Below, in pieces: positions 52,402 through 64,000 of a stretch of DNA of 64,000 nucleotides (positions are counted from its first letter, which is position 1; every line of letters starts with the position of its first letter). The position numbers and the translations under genes were made by a program. Under the pieces are notes generated by a model, which saw only the letters and a program-made list of their open reading frames with translations, was not told the DNA's origin and did not search any database. Source of the DNA: Acanthosoma haemorrhoidale. Its lineage: Eukaryota; Arthropoda; Insecta; Hemiptera; Acanthosomatidae. The stretch is taken from assembly GCA_930367205.1 (NCBI GenBank), contig OV884011.1, forward strand, positions 165,891,226-165,955,225. Reading direction: 5' to 3'.

Positions 52402-53266
52402 AGGGTCCCAGAATTAACGCAAGATTTGAATTTGCCGCCATTAGTGCAGTCAAGTGTGGGCATCCAAAAAAAAACAATTTGACAGCTGACAGTTTAGGGT
52501 TAGTAAAAATGGAGCGTTACACGATACAACAACGTGTATTTATTGTTGAACATTATCTCAAAAATAATGAAAGTTTGGCGGCCGCAGTTCGAAAACTTCA
52601 TACAAAATATGGTCAGAATAGTGTTTTGACTTAATCAACTGTGAAGAGATTAATTGAAAAATTTAGAGAGACTGGATAAGTTGGAGACACTAAACAATCT
52701 GGTCGTCCAAATGTCAATATCGAAGCAGTGCGTGAGAGCGTTGTTGAAAATCCAGGAACATCAATTCGGCGTTCTAAACCGTAACGAAATTGGATGATAT
52801 TGATGTGGACAATATGTGGTTTCAACAAGATGGTGCCACATGCCATCCAGACCATGAAACAATTCAAATACTGAATGAGACATTTCCAGGTCGTGTACTC
52901 TCTCGTTTCGGTGATCAGAATTGGCCCCCTAGATCGTGTGATTTAACACCTTTAGATTTCTTTTTATGGGGTTATTTGAAGTCAAAGGTGTATGTCAACA
53001 ACCCCACATCCACCCGTGCATTAAAGGAGGAAATTCAACGCTGCATCAACGAAATTCAACCACATTTATGCCAAATGGTCATGGAAAATTTCGACAAAAG
53101 AGTGCGTATGTTTCAGCAAAGTCGTGGAGGCCATTTGCCCGATGTGTTATTCCATAAATAAACCTATCCTATTTAATTTATGATTCAATAAAAAAAATAA
53201 CTACAAAAATACTAAAAACTGTGTTTTCTATTTAAATCAAATCTCGCGTTAATTCTGGGACACCCT
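52402..53266 (+). mobile_element. mariner/Tc1-type element, second copy, plus strand
   Basis: Terminal repeats AGGGTCCCAGAATTAACGC (52402) and, reversed, GGGTGTCCCAGAATTAACGC ending at about 53265. A TA follows the right end; the left TA is lost. It interrupts or abuts the LINE fragment to its left. Confidence 0.85.
52509..53161 (+). pseudogene. mariner-type transposase remnant, second copy
   Basis: ATG at 52509 (MERYTIQQRVFIVEHYLKNN). A stop occurs soon after KYGQNSVLT, then STVKRLIEKFRETG and, in frame, VVENPGTSIRRSKP. The frame then joins DDIDVDNMWFQQDGATCHPD at nearly the same place as the other copy. The C-terminal frame 52790-53161 runs through RSCDLTPLDFFLWGYLKSKV to the end, SRGGHLPDVLFHK. 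It has more N-terminal sequence than the first copy but likewise lacks the first aspartate. Confidence 0.85.
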
Positions 53267-56200
53267 ATATATAGATGGGGCGAGTATCAAGAATTATCGT
53301 TTCTTCCTTAAGAACAATGTCCTTCATTTTGATCCCTTCTAGAAACCCAGACATCTTCATTCTGCATTCCTTTAACCTGAGCATGTATCCTTTGAAATCC
53401 ATCCGCGACTGTCTAAAAAAAGAAGTTATTTTACAAAACTAGCGCTGAGTTTGGTTCCTCGTCTGCATGTCTTTTGGCTTTTTCGAAACATAGCGTGGTG
53501 CTATTTAGTTCATAATTTCCGTGAAAAATATGGATGATTAAAAACCAAGTTGAACCATAGTCAAGTGGTTGTTGACTTCTAACTGCTGTGGGCTGGGTCT
53601 AGTTCGGAGCCTCGTTGAGGATAAATGAATAGATATTTCAATAAAAACCAGCTAATCCTATTAAGAAGGCCGAATTAATGGTCGAGAGGTATCAACGCCT
53701 AGTTCAGATCCCACTTGACCTCAGCGCCACCTACCAACTACGACCTCAACCTTTGTACGGTGTCAACCTACTTCTTTACGAGGCGTTACACCTCGGACTT
53801 AAAAAAAAAAGAAGTTTTACTTAGCAGTAGTGTGCTGCATATCATACTTGACTCTCTTGTTAGTCCTAACTAGACCAAGACGCCGTCCGTCATCTTTTAG
53901 CCAGACGGAAGAAATTATCCCCCGCAGCAGTCCGCCCTGTAAGTTATACCGTCATTACGTTATTATCGGAACAGAGCCCGTTATAGAAATAAGTCTGTGG
54001 AACTTCTCCGCACCAGTCGCTGCTGCTGGCACGATTATCCACTGTCACCGTACGACCTACGGTATACAGACGCCCCGTGTCCGTATCTCTGGCAACATTT
54101 CCTTTCTAATAGCACTTCCGTTACATTCCTTCCTCTCCTATATGGGCCTCCCGATGATGACGGATACGGACGGAGTTACGCACGCCCAGGATGTGGGAGA
54201 GGTTGGTAACATACAGCACTCCTATTTCACCGAAAGGAAAAAACAAAAACACAACAGCTTAAAAAAATGATAAGGTTTGAGTTAAAACACAATAACGGTA
54301 TTAGTATGCAAAAAAAAACGTTAAACGTTCGAAACGTTTGGTTTTCAAGATTTCTCAAGTCTCATCTCATAAGTACAGGGCCGAATTGCGTCCTTGATAT
54401 ATGTACATATTCTGATAAATACAATTCATTTTGTAGTTAATGTTAACCATGACCAATTTATCTGTTTATTGAGATCACGATAGAGGTTTTGGTTATTCAT
54501 TTTATAAAATACCTGGATTTACCCTGTCAACTTCTTAAATTCATCACAATGTTTATAAATTCTTTAATGTACGTTACCGTAAATTCTCCGAGAGCTCAGT
54601 ACGAAACAACTGATTAACGACTACTGAAAGTTGCACTGTATTTTGCACCTCTTGTATCCTATGCTAATGCATTTCCTCACACTTCCCTACCATGTACCAG
54701 AAGAAGTCATATAAAATCTTTTTATTAAGGAGGTCAAATATTTTACCCTCTCTAGGGATGTTAACCTGGGAAGGAGGAATTTAATTTTGTTTTCCGCATG
54801 CTTTCATGAGTTTTATATCAAAATTATTACTTATAAAAAATATATAGTTTTTTTTTTGTGACGAGATTTTCTGGTTTATTTTTCATAAGTTACATCGATA
54901 GTTTTTTATAATGCTAAGAACCAGTAGAAGGGGCTTGAGCAGAACTGTATACCTGCCTCGTGACTTCATGAAAGTCACTGATGGCTCCTGTTATTTTTAA
55001 GTGAGCAACCGCAACCCTGCAAGACCTCCCTACTTCCCAGAATCTTACCATTTTCTTATACATATATGTCTCAGCTTTAGCCCCAGACCCCACTCGTCCC
55101 TAGACCTTCCACCCAGTATGTTATAACTGATCTCTTAATATTTGTATATACCAGTGTTTTGATTGTACTTTATAATAAAGCTATTCTTTCTTTTTTTTTA
55201 AAAGACTCCTCTACAAAGATTATTTAACTGATGGTCAAAGTTCCATCTTCCACCGTACACTATAGATAAGTCGTACTTGAATTGATTACTGCGCTGTTTT
55301 TAAATCAGTATTCTCTCTACCTTAGGCTAGAGGAAAATATTTCTCATTATGGTTTCGATTGATCGCAATTTATTTATTCTTGTAGTATTGTCTCTATAAG
55401 AGGATTGTTTGACTTCTTGTGTGTTCTTATTCATCTTTAAGTCATTTTGGGTATTTACAAATTATGTCAGCTGCTTCGTCTTTTGAGATGGTCTAAAGTG
55501 GCACAGTTGCTGTAGCCAAGGTTACCTGGTTTGTCCGAGCACCGCATACTCCATTCGACCGCCGCGCCTTCTCCAGGACCCCGTAGAATGCCTGGAGACT
55601 CCATATCCAGACCATTTCCAAACAGGGAGGTGGTAGGGTCAGCAGGCCGGTAGCAATCCGCTCCTTACATAATAGGTTGCCGGTCTAGTCTGGCCGGTTC
55701 GAATACTCCACTTACGTCTCCGTAAGTTACACCACACCGGTGTTCTAGGGCTGATTTAGGGCTCAATTTAAATTCTATCCGCTGTTGCGAAAGTCCTGCC
55801 TCTCGTCTGTTGTTGTTGTTGTTGTTGCTTGGCACGTTCGCTCGATAACCATCTTGTCAGCAGTCTCTGTGTGACCTACCGTAGTTGTGGGATGTCGTTA
55901 CAAGGAGCAATGCGGTAACCTAACAACATTGTTTTGTAACCCGGTACCGACTGAACATTTTGTTTTGGTTATTTTATACATGATTTGAGTTGTATTTATA
56001 ATTAGACTTATTGTGTTGTGTATTATTCTGTATTAAGTCACACTCATCTGACCATTTTTGGAACCGCAATAGTTGAAAAAAAAAGATCGGTTTGGTTGAC
56101 TCAAACGAGAGAAATTATGCCACTTAAAGCAAAAATATCGTTCGGTTTAGATTTTGTTAAATCTGTAACGATCTTAGTACTGATTTGTTTTGTATTATTT

Positions 56201-58232
56201 ATTATTTTGTTTCTTTTACGTTTATTTAGGTTCAACGCCCTTACGCGCTACAGCCTAGGTCAGGCAAAGAGGGTTATCTCCAGGTTAAAGCCCTCTATGA
56301 GAATCTGCTCACTAACGAAATAATAAATTATTATTATACATACATTTGAAGGCAAAATAGTAATAATTTTAGAAACAAAATTAAAAATATGCCATTTTTT
56401 CTTCTTTTCTTGTCCGAATTTGATTTGGAGCGATGAAGTGGCCAGGGGGTACTCATGGAATTCATAATTGTGCAAAGTCTTGTTATTTATGACTTATAGA
56501 TGAATTTTAGACTAGAAACCTGAATCGTCTTTCTGAAAGGAGTATGTTTTTTTTTTCCTTTGACGAGCGATTGGTATCTCCCCAATAAAAAAGTTAAAAT
56601 CTGAGAAACGCTTCAAAATTCGATTTAGGGTGACCGGTTTTAAACAGACCCTGAAACCAACTGACATTTTCAAACAACTCTCAATTTTCCTTTTGCAACT
56701 TGCAGGTGTCCTTCTGGAATTCTTTCTCTTCTTCTTCTGCATTTGGTCCCCTTCACTCTCGTTAATATTCAAATTTTTATTTTTACTCCACATACTGTTA
56801 AAGTACTAGTTGTTTTTTTTTAAACAGCCTTGACATTACGTATGGAGATAAAATGATTAAAATTTGAGGTTTTTTTGTTATTTTGTGCAATGATGGCCCG
56901 GTAAGTGTGCAACCTGAACGATTTCTCAAAGGTTGCCAAATGATTTCCTTGGTGTCATTTTTAAGTGCAAGTAATTAATTTGTGGGTTAGTTACGAGTCG
57001 ACAAGTAAAACTTACCTTAGCTCAAAGGATGTCAGGTTGCATTCGCAGCTTGAGTGCACATTCTTTTTTATTTTGGAACATTTTTGAACCAAAAACTACT
57101 AAACAGATAATCAAGAAACCTGAAGCCATACCACTTACCTAATAAGACTCATTTGGGCATATGAAGCACAGATTTATGTGCTAACCAAAAATTAAATTCT
57201 AGTCACAACTAATTCGGCTTATCACTGTTGCACCTAAGTTTGTTAGAAATACGATCAAACACACAGACTTAGAAATAACAAAATCACGGACACCCGCAAA
57301 CTCACCTACTTGGACCTGCAACACAAGACCTTACCTGACTCGCCACGACGACTCTGGAGAAACTGGAGTAGGGATTTATTAATTTAAATTAACTGCCATC
57401 CTTCATATGGGGAGGGACCACTTGATGTTCTTTGTCGCATGCCATTCATTCACATTTTTCTACTATTAGTCATTCATCATCTCATTCAATAGTTATTTTA
57501 TTTTTTTGGAAGCGTGTGCACACAACCACTGTAACGACACAAAAAACAATCAATGTACAGCCTCCCCCTCGAGGCTTGCAACTGACATTTTTAAACTTAA
57601 TTTTAAATCATGATTTTCCCGTTTCATTTCATGGACAGCAAGTAGCTGTAGTATTTCTGAGGCCATTGTTAAGCCTGAACAGCTTTGACCTGGCTTTAGG
57701 GCCGGCCGCCGTCCTTGGAAGGACGAAGGGTCAAGGACAGCCCTGAGTACCGGCGGAATACCAGTAGCTCCACTCCTCACATCCCAGGTCCCTGCTCAGC
57801 ATTCTGTGTCCAGCCCGATACCGAGAGTCTGCCCAGTCAGGTACTGTACCTGTGCCTCTATATGACCTGATTAGCTGTCAATATAGGCCGCAGCCCTTCC
57901 TGCCCGAAAGCAACTCGGATCAGAATGATCTATCAACGACTATTGTGAGATCAAGGGCTGCCTACCGCGATGACTCAAGGGGCAGAGGTGCGGCCCGAGG
58001 GCCTTGAACAAGAATAATGGCGCCTAATGAGGGATCCTTGGAGGAATTCTTTCGATTGGTGGATTTATGGTTCGACCCCGAAGATCTACGGCTCATATCG
58101 CAATTACACTCGCAACAGATTGTTACAGTCTCCATTCTGCTGGAATAACGGTTAACTCGTTTGGATTGCTGGGAGATTTATGGGAAGATAGAGAAATCAT
58201 TATTAGTGAATGTGAAATTATCAGGAAATTTT
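53267..58232. other. Gene-poor DNA with SINE-like traces
   Basis: tRNA-like snippets: 53545-53615 (TAGTCAAGTGGTT ... GGTCTAGTTCG) and a B box at 55696-55706. A (TTG)n run lies at about 55809-55827. Frames at 53830-54270 and 56018-56323 have no recognised domain and are not called. 57400-58050 is GC-richer without a gene. Confidence 0.35.
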
Positions 58233-58296
58233 GTCCGGGCTCGAACTTGGGACTCCCCAATCTCAGGTCGGGTGCTCTACCTATGTGCTACCCATG
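58233..58296 (-). repeat. tRNA-like SINE head
   Basis: Minus strand A box TAGCACATAGGTAGAG (58290-58275) and B box AGTTCGAGCCC (58247-58237) at a tRNA-like distance, with a possible anticodon stem CCCGA/TTGGG. The body probably runs left to about 58060. Confidence 0.5.
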
Positions 58297-58309
58297 TACG
58301 AACACATTA

Positions 58310-61300
58310 TCCTTGTCAATGTGAAATCTCATTAGCTTTCCTCTCAAATCCTCATAAGACCTCTCACCAACAACAGATAAGGCAATCGTCCATTTAAATT
58401 TACTAAGAATTATTATATCTGAGAAAGTTTTAATATTCTATTGGCCCAACTATCATTTATAATTAATAGCCCCAGAATAAAATTACCCGAACTTGCCTTT
58501 ATCTTTTGCTTATTAATTATCAATAATTTAATATTAAAAATTGTGTGCAACCAATGACTCATAAGGCCTGTTGAATGTTTAGCCAATTACTTTAAAGTCG
58601 CGTATTAATATTCTTTGTCGATATCTAAGATCAAATTAATTACTGTTGAATAAGCAACCAAATGATGATAACAAACCTCGCTAATTGTTACTATTAATGC
58701 CTGTAAACAAGTTTTCTGTTTATGGTCCCATCTTATCCCAGCATGTCCTGTTAATGAGCTGTTGTTTCGCTGTATTTTAATCTTAAGTTGTGAAATATAA
58801 CGTGTTTTGGCTCAAATGTGTCGAAATTTCACAACCGTTAAAAGTGCATTCTGCCGAATGAAAAGTATACCAGAATCAAGAGGCAAAACAGCGTAGTGTT
58901 AATAGCGATCGATCTGAAATTTTGTAACCTTTTCTTCCTTGGACAGCCTTCCATATATGTGGTGACCTACTTCTGGGTGTATCTTGTGTATAAATCATCG
59001 TACCCTACTTAACTGATAGATCGCGGACGAAGTCACATAGCTCCTATATCCTTGGGGACACCCGGCCATGAGCAGCGGAGGTCGGGTCAAGGAGGTTTCG
59101 TCCACAATGCATGCCCGTGTTCGGATTTTCATATGAAATTCTATCTAGCCCCTCTGAGCCTTACCCATCTGGTGGGAGTCTGTGATATCGAAAAGGCACA
59201 AATATATAAACAGGGCGGTGAACAAGTAAACGACCCTGCTAAATGGTTAGGGAATGAAGTGTTGATAGGTAACAAGGCAAAGTACATTTATTACATAGTG
59301 CGAAACGTTGCACAGAATCAAATCCGGTAACAAGAAAATCTGATTTTGGTTAAGTCAATTTGAAAACTACTGCTTTGAAAAGCCTACCGCGTGATTTTTC
59401 TGCTTCAATCATTGGTGGCCCTTGACGGCCAGTCCAGCCATTGTCACCGCGAACGAGAAATCTGATTTGTATCTATGTTTTTCACAATATTGAGGACCTT
59501 GGTACAAACCCTGTCTCTCTCTTCATTGTGAAAAGCTGGAACACTAATATTCAAATACAAATCACTGTAATGGATTGACAGTTCTCATTGTTTTGACAAG
59601 TTCTATTTATGTTTAGAATCTTCATGGTATGAAGGTTTTGGGTTCAAATCCCAATTCGAAGATTTTTTGTGCACTGAAATGATTTCTGCGTACGTATCAG
59701 TTAGGCAGTGTAAATGTGAGCTGTAGTTTTGTTAAAATCCATGGTTTTACATGTACTGCAACAAATCACTGACGATGGGTTCCCCCTAAGAAATATGACA
59801 GACCTTTCAGTTAATGAAGATCGCGGTAGTATCGAATTATACCCCGCGGGTATTCCCTTTTGGGACGAGGGTCGTGCGCTGGTTCTATTCCCGTAGGTGG
59901 TGGTCTTCCAGAATTATGGAGCCCGAAGATATGGTGATGATTTATAGTCTTCGAAAAACCTCTTCTCCTTTTTTTATCGTGCTATCTCTTTATAGACTGC
60001 TGTCCGTTTAAGGATCTCATTAGGACTCATATATTTTTCCTTCTTGATATGTATGACTTTGTCTATTAGTAGATGACTTATAGCTGAAATATTTGATGTT
60101 GCGTGATAAAGGCATACAAGTACCATCTGGACATCAAATGGAAATGGAAAAACGATGATACCTCTGTGTCCTACTAGTCGTGGATGGGATTCTAATGACT
60201 TATAAAACATAATTAATAAATCAGGGATTAAATTTTTTTTTTATCTCAGTCAACAGAACAGACAAACTAGACGCAGAGTAGCAGGAAATCCTTGGAAAAA
60301 TGGTTTTGGAAAAAAAAACACAACGAAAACCTAAAAAGGAAGCATTATTAACAGTATTGCAGCACACCTAGACCTTCACATTTAAACCAAGACTATCTCA
60401 ATATTCTCCGGGCAATTATACTTTAAATACTTAAGTAATAAAATTATAAGAAAATATCCATCGACACTTATATTTTCACGTACCTTATTTATTTAATTGA
60501 ATTGATTTAGGATGCTATTAGTTATTGCAACTTCTTGATTCGATTAGTTTATCAAACTCTAAGCGTACTTTCATTAGCGTAAATGTATAGTAAAATACAA
60601 TCGATTAATATTGATCTACTTGATTTTGTGGAATCAAAAAAAGGAAAATTTCGAGTTGATCAATGAAAGAATTCGGATATTAAAATCGATTAAATGAACT
60701 GCATAATTGAATTTAATAAAAGATAACTTTTAAAAAATTTTAAATGAAAAGAAGTATATGCTTACATTAGACTTGAAAACTAGGTATTAATGTAGGCTGT
60801 CTCTTACTTAATTCTGCAGGTTGGTTTAATTCAGTTAATTCAAATGGTTTATGTCTTAAAGTCGATCTCTATTAAAGCAAGCTCAGTACATCTTTGAGTT
60901 TTTCGCTCTCCAAGCACTCTTTGACCTGGCCTGTTTTCGACCCCGTGTAAAAAGGGACTATACGGCCTATTACGGTCAAAAACTAAAACTATCTTCTCAC
61001 GCCTCCTTAGGTACGTGCTTACAACTGACGGTTTTATGATCTGGACTGTCTTTACCTGACTAAAACCCATGTAGTTCCTCCGTGTGAAAAATCGGGTTTT
61101 TATCAATGGTCCGTCAATTTTTCTTTCAAACCATTTTGTCAACCGCTGACATATACACACAAGCACAAACAGAGCTGAGAAAATTGTCAGTTTTTATTAC
61201 TGGCACGCTACCTTCTTAAATAGTTTGTGCTTGTGACTCCTGGAGTATGTTGAATAGTGATTGATATACGTTGGGATGTCTATACTCTCAGGGACCTTCC

Positions 61301-64000
61301 GTAAGGACCAGGAAGTGCCATTTTCAGACAAGAGAGGGGCCTAAGATAAAGGGAACGGTAAATAGGAGACGATGTGCGGAGATAGGATTCCTCCCAAACC
61401 ATTTCCAGGAGGCAATATCCAGGAGCTCTGCGGCTTGGCTGGAGTAATGGCTCAGTCGGATTCAATTCCCTCTCTTCATCTTCCTCCTTTTGTCTTCCAG
61501 GGGCTGATGTCTGGAAAGGGAGTTTCCATGCAAGTATTCGATCCCGGGTGGAAGGCATTCCGCAATACCAGCGGGCGCACTCCGTCGAGGGGGGGGGGGG
61601 CGTGGTGCGGTATTTGGAGCGATGGAAAAAAACAAAACAAAAATGCTGTTTTAAATGTGAAAGGTTCTGGGCCGCAAGTCAGGCGTGATAGGATGCATAG
61701 TAAGGCTAGGCGTTCATTGACTTTTTTTGCTGTTTTCTTTTCTACTATGGCTATAAGTATATGTATATTTTTTCAAATCATCTCTCTGTAAATGGTATAC
61801 TTTTATTTTTTTTTCTGTAGGTAATTTAGGATTGCAAAGCAAAACATGTCCGTATGGTTGAAAAAACTGACCAGGTCAGACCTCCGAACCATACATACTT
61901 GTACCAGTTGAACCAATGGCGAGCATCCATTTTATTTTTACCGATTCAAAACGTTTTTAAATCAATTACGAACCCAATTTAAAAAGAAATATATGTATAA
62001 AAGAAATAATATCTTGATAACTTATTAAATGAAAAAGACGGCTGGGTATTTTTGATCGAAAATAGTCCATTTCAGTTATTTATAACCACCCTAAAAATGA
62101 TCTATTCACCAAATAACTAATACACTACTAAGATAATAAAATCTCTTCATTTCATATGAACTAGAACACAAATATTCAAGAAAAAACTCCTGACATCTGC
62201 AGTGACGGAGAACATCAAACACAGCTGTTTTTGGCTCTCAAAACTTTTTTTTTTTTTAATATTATTTGAAATTTAATTTGTTCTTAACTATAGGGAAAAA
62301 TCAAATTATATTCTGACCTGGGACTAACTAAAACTCCGCATAGTATGTTAGTATTGACGGCGTCCGACATTTAAATTGTTCCCCCCCCCCCAAAGTTTCC
62401 ATGATTGTATTTCGAGATATATTGACGTATATATCTTTAAAATTTTGGATAAATTGGATCATTCTTAGATCCACCATTTTAGGACATTTAAATGGCAAAC
62501 CCAGGAATGACGGTACCCGAATGTAAAAGGCTTGTCATATTAGTCGGTCACAATATTAGCTCTTTATAAACTACAAATTGGTACTGACGATAATTACAAC
62601 GATAAATTATATATTGAACTAATTAATATACCGTTATGTGTAGCTGCCCTGCTTTCTTTCTTTTAGATTGAAATGATTGGTTTTCCTTAAGTGGAATGTT
62701 TATTTTGTTTGTTTATATGTACTTTAAGCTAATTGTTAGTTTTAGATTTTTTTAAGAGGCTGGCAAACTTAGTTGTAGTGCAAATTTCGGGCGTGCTAAG
62801 CGACACCTTCCGCCTACTCCTTATCAAAAAAAATGTCTGTTGTATCTTTCTCTGTGTTGTATTAGTTTACCCAACAACTTGTATTTTGCCATATAAGAAA
62901 ACTATGGTACATGTGATTTATTTCTGTCTCACACGAGCATGTTAATTTGTGTGGTCATTCATCTAGGTGTGGATATATACACGAACGTTGCATAAATGGT
63001 ATTAAATTAAATTCCTGACACGACAACGCATACAGATAAATAATTAATGATGATAGTTGTGGGTTGTTAATCCTTGTAATTAATTTTACTTTTCTAGCCC
63101 GGAGTAGCGTAGACTACGTGAAAATGTTACCCCCCCCCCCCGTCTGAATTAAGAGTCTGCTTATCTATAGTTAGTAGTTCAACCAGAAAAAAAAAACTAA
63201 AGAAGATAACATTGTTTTTTATAATGCCTGTTAAATAAGGCATTAACAGCATTGGTAAGCATAGCTTCTAATGAGCTAAGAATGCTTAAAAGGGGGATGG
63301 GCCTCTGAAATGGCTTAGAGCATTTAAGTTTATTTTTGTAGATTTCAAATCGGCTTTTGATGACTCCCCTGATTTTTTTTTTATAAACTTTTCTGCGTTG
63401 TGGCTTGATCGTATTTGATCCTATTTAGTCACACTATTTACACAGAGATCTTCTTCCCTGATGAAGCTGAAAACCAGTCCCATTCGAAACTTAAAGGGTC
63501 ATCATATTCACTTGGGCATTTATTATCAGATTAAAGATATTGACGTCATTCTTGGTATTTAGTACGTAATATGCGTCGGGGCTTAAGTGTATTATAATAA
63601 TATAAAGTTATTAAATCAAAAGTATATTTTCTAAGTTTTTTTCAAGTTCAAGTTTCATATTTTTCATGCGAATTTCAATTGAAACCAAAAATAATATTAA
63701 CCTTTTTAACCAATGATTCAGGAATTAAAAAAAAAAAAAATTTTCGCTTATTGATCAATATGTCGTCAAACCGTCTTGAGAAGATATTCAACGTCTTGGT
63801 TAGTATTATATACAGTGAGTTGGGGTTTAAGCTAACTTTGAATTACAAAAAGCCATTTAAAACTATGAAGAAAATCGTTTTCGAAACCAATACGGAACCC
63901 ACTATTACAATTTTCTTCTATCTCATTACTTAATATTCAAAACGTCGATAGGCTGATTTAGACATACTTTTCCAATTCCCTTCTGTCCTCGCTCGTCTTA
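58310..64000. other. Gene-poor AT-rich DNA to window end
   Basis: No convincing coding region. Contains B-box-like sites near 59641-59651 and 61535-61545, and homopolymer runs (G at about 61591-61600, C at about 62382-62391 and 63131-63140). Short frames at 60849-61166 and 61372-61791 show no known domain. Confidence 0.35.

Noticed and set aside
53830..54270. 146-codon plus-strand frame
   Set aside because: No recognisable domain, odd composition (R, P and S rich start), overlapping frames of similar length, no splice or promoter support.
56018..56323. 101-codon frame with one hydrophobic segment
   Set aside because: One membrane-like stretch in T-rich DNA is expected by chance; no homologue recognised and no gene context.
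56512..56793. 93-codon lysine-rich minus-strand frame
   Set aside because: Composition follows from A/T runs; no splice signals or known motif.
60849..61166. 105-codon minus-strand frame
   Set aside because: Basic, repeat-like composition; no domain recognised and no supporting context.
61372..61791. 139-codon plus-strand frame in GC-rich DNA
   Set aside because: Crosses a poly-G run and a B-box-like site, so it is more likely part of a SINE-like repeat than a gene.

Overview
This window is AT-rich animal nuclear DNA, almost certainly from an arthropod and most likely an insect. Introns are spliced, the one recognisable host gene is a metazoan gene, and the transposon families (gypsy with an envelope-like remnant, copia, Jockey and R1 LINEs, hAT, piggyBac, mariner) are typical of insects. 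The species cannot be fixed from the sequence, and no prokaryotic or organelle DNA was seen.

Layout. 1-11,076 holds layered Ty3/gypsy elements: a pol 3' half with a candidate LTR, an env-like remnant, a decayed gag-protease element, and inside that protease a complete but decayed gypsy copy (5,339-10,942) bounded by two LTRs and a GTTAC target duplication. 11,560-20,830 is a run of non-LTR retrotransposons: a Jockey-like copy, three pieces of a second Jockey-like family, and an opposite-strand R1-like copy. 21,612-24,147 is a hAT transposon with one uninterrupted 602-aa transposase and a perfect 8-bp target duplication. 24,622-29,777 is a copia retrotransposon with both LTRs and a tRNA-iMet-type primer site. 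Its RNase H is split by a segment with GT-AG ends.

30,068-35,433 (minus strand) is the one clear host gene, a five-exon orthologue of CINP (CDK2-interacting protein, 214 aa predicted). Its fourth intron carries a sense-strand Jockey-like LINE. Upstream is a possible shared promoter and a weak candidate first exon of a plus-strand gene (36,145-36,228).

36,300-64,000 is gene-poor: an LTR-like block, a 26-bp tandem repeat, an internally deleted piggyBac (40,491-42,059), LINE tails forming a 194-bp inverted repeat (43,536-44,727), two mariner copies that lack the same central part of the transposase, and several tRNA-like (SINE) traces. No confident gene was found after 53,300.

Most of the sequence is therefore mobile DNA in different stages of decay. 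The most notable items are the apparently intact hAT element, the intron-like insert in copia, the LINE-loaded but intact CINP gene, and the paired deleted mariners.
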